Shown here piece by piece: positions 5,396 to 9,483 of a DNA stretch of 9,483 nucleotides. The DNA comes from JBOGOC01 sp050747525 (GTDB lineage Bacteria; Acidobacteriota; Polarisedimenticolia; JACPZX01; DASXTC01): NCBI GenBank assembly GCA_050747525.1, contig JBOGOC010000074.1, positions 1 through 9,483 on the forward strand, given 5' to 3'. Under the pieces are notes generated by a model. That model saw only the letters and a program-made list of their open reading frames with translations, was not told the origin of the DNA and did not search any database. The translations under genes and the position numbers were made by a program. The stretch's first letter is position 1; every line of letters begins with the position of its first letter.

Positions 5396-8300
5396 ATGTC
5401 GGCACGACGCTTCAGCTACACCCTCGCGGCACTGCTCCTTCTGCAGGGGCTGACCTCATCCGCGCTGCTTGCGCAGGCAACGACCGCGACCGTCAAGGGG
5501 CGCGTCGTCGACACGGACGGTGGCGGCCTCCCGGGCGTCGTCGTCATCATCAAAAGCAAGAACCAGCCCACCGGCAACAAGCAGGTCGTCACCGACATCG
5601 AAGGGAACTACCGGATCCCGCTTCTCCCTCCGGCCAACGACTACACCATCCGCGTCGACTACCCGGGCTTCGCCCCCCTGGAGGTAGGCCCTCTGGATCT
5701 GGATCCCGGCAAGATGGTGGTCCAGGACATGACGCTGCGAAGCGACGCCGAGACGACCGAGACCATCGTGGTCGAATCGCAGGGGAACATCGTCGACACG
5801 GAGTCGACCAAGACGGCCACCAGCTACAACGCCGAGTTCATCGAAGGGCTCCCCATCATCGGGCACAACTACCAGGACGTCCTGACCCTGGCTCCCGGGG
5901 TGACGGACACCGACGGCGACGGAAACCCCAACGTCCACGGCGCCCGCGACACGGGGCTGCAGTATCGCCTGGACGGGGGGAACATCACCGACCCCGTGAA
6001 CGGCACCTTCGGCTCCAATCTCAACTCCGACATGATCGAAGAGCTGGAGGTCATCACTTCGGGCGCGTCGGCGGAGTACGGCCGGGCCGATGGCGGCTTC
6101 GCCAACATCATCACGAAGTCCGGCGGGAACGACTTCGAAGGGAAGCTCTCACTCGCATGGAGGGGCAGCTTCCTCAACGGGGATGGCGCCAACAACAACG
6201 ACGTCACCAATTTCGAGAGCGACTTCCCCGACTACCATGACTTCCGCCCGATCCTCAGCCTGAGCGGCGCCATCGTGAAGGACAAGCTCTGGTACTTCGG
6301 CACCATCCAGTCGCTCGACACCGAGCTGCCGGTCAACCAGATTGGCGCCAACATCCTGATCACGTCGCGCGGCAACTACTCGTTCGGCAAGCTGACCTGG
6401 CAGGTCAATTCCTACAACAAGCTGGCGATGCAGGTGACCGGCGATCCCCGCACCTTCGAGGGGTTCGGGCTGCAGCTGGGGACCTCCCCCGATTCGGACT
6501 TCACCTTCGCCCAGGGGAGCCTCACACCACAGCTCAAGTGGACCTCCACCATCTCGCCGCAGCTCCTGCTGGAGTCGACCCTCACCAGCTACAACGGCCG
6601 CATCCAGGTGGACCCCGTGTCCAAGTTCTTCACGCCCACCACGGTGGAGCTCTCGGTCACCGACAACGACACGGTGCAGGCCAGGTACCCATGCAGGGCG
6701 GTGGACAACTGCAATCCGGCCAGGGGCGAAAAGCAGCAGTACGTGATCGACCTGATCACGGGCCAGACCAGCGGCCCCTTCCCAACTCAGCTCGACCAGA
6801 AGGCGACCCGCAACTCGATCAAGACCGACCTGTCGTACACCATCGAGGACGCGTGGGGGCAGCACAGCATCAAGAGCGGCATCGAGTTCCAGGACGAGAA
6901 GTTCAACGACGAGCCGCTGACCAACCCCATCCTGATCGACGTCACCGAGCCATTCCAGAACACCCTCAGCGGCGGATCCGGGGATCCCAGCGCGGTGGAC
7001 GCGGTCCGAGGCTTCCAGATTCTGCAGACCTTCGAGCCTCTTCGTACGCCTCAGTCAGCCAACAGCTTCAACAGCGGGATCTACATCCAGGACTCCTGGA
7101 AGCCGCGCCCCAACCTGACCGTGAACGTCGGGCTGAGGGTGGATCGCGAGGACATCGACTCGTCCGGCTTCGAGTTCTTCGATCCGAGGCCCGAGCGGCG
7201 CCAGTCCATCGATCTCTGGCGGCAGGTGTGCAGCGAGCTGCACAATCGCGGCCTGGCGCAGGCCACCTCGAACTGCTACCAGATCGACGCCAATCCGGGG
7301 GCGTTCAACGGCAAGCCGCCGACCGACTTTTCGTCCTCTCCGGGGGCTCCGACCGGCTGGGTGACCGTCATTGATCCAGACTCCGCGATCGCCTATCTGG
7401 ACCGCGTCAGCACGGACCAGAACCTTGGCAACGATGGCAACTGGCAGGTGGCCGAGGAAGCCGATTCGCTCTACCTGGATTTCACCAGCTTCTCCGAGCG
7501 GCAGACCGAGAACTTCCAGATCATCAACAACAACCTGGCGCCCCGCTTCAGCATCTCCTGGGATCCCTGGGCGGATGGCAAGACCAAGGCCTTCGCCACG
7601 TGGGGCCGTTACTACGACCGGCTCTTCCTGAGCACCGTGTCGCAGGAGATCGGGCCGGACCGGGTGAACTACCTCTTCCAGCCCGACGGCACCACCCACG
7701 TCATCAACGAGCAGAAGTTCTCTCAAGCGGCCTCCACGACGTCGGTCACGCAGACTGACAGGAACCTGAGCACCCCCTACACCGACGAGATGACGATCGG
7801 CTTCGAGCGCGAGCTGGCCCCCGAATGGTCGGCGAGCGTCACCTACATCAACAAGAAGGGGTGGGATCTCCTGCAGGATTCCGACCTGAACCACATGACC
7901 TGCGCCCAGCACAGCACGATCGGGATCGATCCGGGGGTGATCTGCGGCAGCGGCCCGGGATCGACCAACCTGGAGGAAGACCGCTTCGGGGACACGGGGA
8001 CCGCCTTCGCCGGCTCGACGGAAGGGTCGGAGGGCGGCAATTTCCAGTTCGGCGGCGCCAGGAAGCCGAACGGCGCTCCCGACCTCTACGTCGTCAACAA
8101 CGGCTTCAACCAGATCCTGCGGGTCTCGAACTCCAACAGCTACACATACGAGGCGATCGAGCTGAAGATCGTCAAGAGGCTGCACCGCAACTGGCAGATG
8201 CAGGCCAGCTACACGTTGTCGGAGGCTTTCGGGCAGGCCGAGCAGTTCCTCTCGGGCCTGGGGAATGACCCCCAGACGGTGGACGACGAAGAGGGCGTCC

Positions 8301-8707
8301 TCTCCTTCGACCAGACGCACATCGTGAAGTTCCAGGCGGTCACGCGTCTCCCGAAGGAGGTCTCCATCGGCAGCATCGTCCAGTGGGCCTCCGGGACTCC
8401 GTGGTCGGTGGTGCGGAACACCATCGACACAGACGATACGGGCAACAACATCTTCCGCACCTTCTATCCCTCGGCCCAGCGCAACGATGAGCGCAACACC
8501 GGGTACTGGACGGTGGACGGGCGCGTGGAGAAGAACTTCACCATCGGAAAGATTCAGGCGTCCGGCTATCTGAGCGTGGAGAACATCTTCAACGCCGACA
8601 ACCTGTTCCTCAACGAGTACGACCAGACCCCGCGCGACGGCCTGGGCCTCGAAGGGTTCCGCGATTTCGGCCGCAGGTTCGAGGTGGGGGGCACGTTCAA
8701 GTTCTAG
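5396..8707 (+). CDS. TonB-dependent outer-membrane receptor, Oar-like, with carboxypeptidase-regulatory-like domain
   Basis: This 1103-residue outer-membrane protein probably imports a bound ligand using TonB-ExbBD energy, or serves as a surface receptor; the substrate is unknown. Domains in order: signal peptide 1-28 (cleavage near ALLAQA); a carboxypeptidase-regulatory-like beta-sandwich about 32-115 (VKGRVVDTDGGGLPGVVV, then GNYRIPLLPP); a TonB-box-like ETIVV at 122-126; the plug domain about 130-245 (GLPIIGHNYQDVLTLAPGV, YRLDGGNITDP, EELEVITSGASAEYGRADGG, ANIITKSGG); then a long beta-barrel to the C-terminal F. The plug holds a calcium-loop-like DTDGDGNP (171-178). The barrel has exactly six cysteines in three close pairs (433/439, 612/627, 836/850). 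The barrel end YLSVENIFNADN and the last strand RRFEVGGTFKF are typical of the family. It is transcribed alone, with its own start signals and terminator; no SusD-like partner is adjacent. It appears intact. Confidence 0.92.
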   Translation: MSARRFSYTLAALLLLQGLTSSALLAQATTATVKGRVVDTDGGGLPGVVVIIKSKNQPTGNKQVVTDIEGNYRIPLLPPANDYTIRVDYPGFAPLEVGPLDLDPGKMVVQDMTLRSDAETTETIVVESQGNIVDTESTKTATSYNAEFIEGLPIIGHNYQDVLTLAPGVTDTDGDGNPNVHGARDTGLQYRLDGGNITDPVNGTFGSNLNSDMIEELEVITSGASAEYGRADGGFANIITKSGGNDFEGKLSLAWRGSFLNGDGANNNDVTNFESDFPDYHDFRPILSLSGAIVKDKLWYFGTIQSLDTELPVNQIGANILITSRGNYSFGKLTWQVNSYNKLAMQVTGDPRTFEGFGLQLGTSPDSDFTFAQGSLTPQLKWTSTISPQLLLESTLTSYNGRIQVDPVSKFFTPTTVELSVTDNDTVQARYPCRAVDNCNPARGEKQQYVIDLITGQTSGPFPTQLDQKATRNSIKTDLSYTIEDAWGQHSIKSGIEFQDEKFNDEPLTNPILIDVTEPFQNTLSGGSGDPSAVDAVRGFQILQTFEPLRTPQSANSFNSGIYIQDSWKPRPNLTVNVGLRVDREDIDSSGFEFFDPRPERRQSIDLWRQVCSELHNRGLAQATSNCYQIDANPGAFNGKPPTDFSSSPGAPTGWVTVIDPDSAIAYLDRVSTDQNLGNDGNWQVAEEADSLYLDFTSFSERQTENFQIINNNLAPRFSISWDPWADGKTKAFATWGRYYDRLFLSTVSQEIGPDRVNYLFQPDGTTHVINEQKFSQAASTTSVTQTDRNLSTPYTDEMTIGFERELAPEWSASVTYINKKGWDLLQDSDLNHMTCAQHSTIGIDPGVICGSGPGSTNLEEDRFGDTGTAFAGSTEGSEGGNFQFGGARKPNGAPDLYVVNNGFNQILRVSNSNSYTYEAIELKIVKRLHRNWQMQASYTLSEAFGQAEQFLSGLGNDPQTVDDEEGVLSFDQTHIVKFQAVTRLPKEVSIGSIVQWASGTPWSVVRNTIDTDDTGNNIFRTFYPSAQRNDERNTGYWTVDGRVEKNFTIGKIQASGYLSVENIFNADNLFLNEYDQTPRDGLGLEGFRDFGRRFEVGGTFKF

Positions 8708-8730
8708 TCGAGGTGAGAAAGGGCTTTGAG

Positions 8731-8759
8731 GGGGCCACGCAGGTGGCCCCTTTTTTTTT
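8731..8759 (+). terminator. Strong rho-independent terminator after the TonB-dependent receptor
   Basis: A perfect 8-bp GC-rich stem (GGGGCCAC 8731-8738 with GTGGCCCC 8743-8750) with a 4-base loop is followed directly by nine T residues (8751-8759). It begins 23 bases after the receptor's TAG stop and separates the receptor from the next gene. Confidence 0.93.
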
Positions 8760-8764
8760 GGATC

Positions 8765-8770
8765 TATAAT
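8765..8770 (+). promoter_or_regulatory. Perfect -10 box upstream of the GWxTD gene
   Basis: A consensus TATAAT lies 5 bases after the terminator's T-run and 40 bases before the ATG at 8811. Transcription would begin near 8777. No -35 match is seen at the right distance, because that region is the terminator stem and T-run, and there is no TGn extension. It may need an activator or may be fortuitous. Confidence 0.4.
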
Positions 8771-8797
8771 GGGCCACGTGATTCCGACCCATCGTAT

Positions 8798-8801
8798 GGA
8801 G
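8798..8801 (+). promoter_or_regulatory. Shine-Dalgarno deciding the start of the GWxTD gene
   Basis: GGAG (8798-8801) stands 9 bases before the ATG at 8811. Two other in-frame ATGs, at 8796 and 8802, lie before or next to this motif and have no ribosome binding site of their own, so 8811 is the preferred start. Confidence 0.55.
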
Positions 8802-8810
8802 ATGCTGCCG

Positions 8811-9483
8811 ATGCGCAAGATGCCCGCACGGCCGCGCGCGCGCCTGATGGCGGCCGCGGCGGTGTTCCTTGTGGGAGGCGGGCTGATCGCCGCCACCGAT
8901 CCCTGGGATGCTCCCGACGCCAAGTGGCGGCAGGGGCCCGTGAAGTTCCTCCTGGCCAAGGAAGAAGACCAGGCCTACAAGAAGCTCAAGCAGGACGAGG
9001 AGAGGTCCACGTTCGTGGAAGAGTTCTGGGCGAAGCGCGACCCGACCCCCGGCACCCCCGAGAACGAATACCGCGCCGAGTTCTACCGGCGCGCTCGCGA
9101 GGCGGCCACTCGCTTCACCGAGGACAACGGGAAGGGATGGCAGGACGACAGGGGCAGGGTCTTCATCCTGTTCGGGCCCCCGGACGACACGACCCAGGGC
9201 TCGAGCTCCCTCGACTCCGGCACCGCCTCGGCCGGCGCGCCCCCGCCCGGGTTCGGCGCGGGCGGCGGCGACTCCGCCCCCCCATCTCCCACGCGCACCT
9301 TCAAGTTCATCTACCGGAACAATCCGCTGACCGGCAGAAAGGAGCGGCTCGAGCTGAACTTCACGTCGGAGCCCACCGGCGGCTACCGGCTGGACGAGAA
9401 GGTCGACTGGACCGCTCCCGTCCTGCGTGGCCTGGCCCCGTCACCGGCCCCTCAGCCGGCCGCGGCCGCAGCGGCCCCGCCCG
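8811..9483 (+). CDS. GWxTD-domain protein, exported, 3' end outside window
   Basis: The frame is open from the ATG at 8811 to the window edge (224 codons), so the protein is cut by the boundary. Residues 1-28 look like an export signal (basic start, then LMAAAAVFLVGGGLIAA). The body has the hallmarks of the GWxTD family: FVEEFWAKRDPTPGTPENEY (69-88), a following helix EFYRRAREAATRF, then GWQDDRGRVFILFGPPDD (109-126). The family motif GWxTD reads GWQDD here, so the Thr is replaced by Asp. A Gly/Pro/Ser-rich stretch (about 128-163) separates this from FKFIYRNNPLTG, and an Ala/Pro-rich stretch begins near the window end. Proteins of this family are of unknown function; they are common in Acidobacteriota, Bacteroidota and related groups, usually exported. 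The gene follows the receptor but is separated from it by a strong terminator, so it is probably transcribed independently. Confidence 0.85.
   Translation, partial: MRKMPARPRARLMAAAAVFLVGGGLIAATDPWDAPDAKWRQGPVKFLLAKEEDQAYKKLKQDEERSTFVEEFWAKRDPTPGTPENEYRAEFYRRAREAATRFTEDNGKGWQDDRGRVFILFGPPDDTTQGSSSLDSGTASAGAPPPGFGAGGGDSAPPSPTRTFKFIYRNNPLTGRKERLELNFTSEPTGGYRLDEKVDWTAPVLRGLAPSPAPQPAAAAAAPP

Noticed and set aside
5362..6240. 292-codon plus-strand frame overlapping the start of the receptor
   Set aside because: It is out of frame with the receptor, whose signal peptide, Shine-Dalgarno and conserved plug are clear. The alternative is Arg/Gly/His-rich and without domain features.
7055..8959. 634-codon open frame on the minus strand, antisense to the TonB receptor and crossing the terminator
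   Set aside because: It is a shadow of the receptor's GC-rich third codon positions. It runs through a strong terminator and the next gene's promoter area, and has no family motif.
1..9483. CRISPR arrays, tRNA or rRNA genes, prophage or defence-system genes
   Set aside because: No regularly spaced repeats, cloverleaf patterns, rRNA signatures or phage/defence domains were seen on either strand. Apart from the IS end and the possible PIN relic, there is no mobile-element content.

Overview
The window is about 9.5 kb of GC-rich bacterial DNA. The mix of genes suggests an Acidobacteriota-like, diderm soil or sediment bacterium: a very long Oar-type TonB-dependent receptor with an N-terminal carboxypeptidase-regulatory-like domain, followed by a GWxTD-domain protein, next to housekeeping gatCA. 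This assignment is inference from gene content; there is no rRNA or other marker to confirm it.

Layout. Positions 1-126 are the right end of an IS3-family insertion sequence: the last 30 codons of its transposase and a probable terminal inverted repeat. Positions 127-383 hold nothing I can support. Positions 384-4056 are a tight minus-strand operon, gatC-gatA-amidase. gatC and gatA overlap by 4 bases, and gatA and the amidase gene are 8 bases apart. It joins two subunits of the Glu-tRNA(Gln)/Asp-tRNA(Asn) amidotransferase to an exported zinc-dependent N-acetylmuramoyl-L-alanine amidase with LysM-like modules. gatB is not in the window. A 107-base divergent intergenic region (4057-4163) carries plausible promoters in both directions. 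Positions 4164-5066 (+) encode an exported protein of unknown function, with an unusual perfect 16-bp inverted repeat just after the signal-peptide codons.

Positions 5067-5395 (329 bases) hold a nested inverted repeat at the preceding stop codon, a possible decayed PIN/VapC-like toxin gene, and a TTGACA-type promoter candidate. Positions 5396-8707 (+) encode an 1103-residue TonB-dependent outer-membrane receptor, closed by a strong rho-independent terminator (8731-8759). A perfect TATAAT follows the terminator, and then comes a GWxTD-domain protein (8811 to the window end, 3' truncated).

Functionally, most of the window concerns the cell envelope (amidase, exported protein, outer-membrane receptor, exported GWxTD protein), with translation-quality genes (gatCA) embedded. 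I found no convincing new multi-gene system. The best leads are the repeat cluster in the exported-protein gene, the divergent amidase co-transcribed with gatCA, the PIN-like relic, and the calcium-loop and cysteine-pair features of the receptor.
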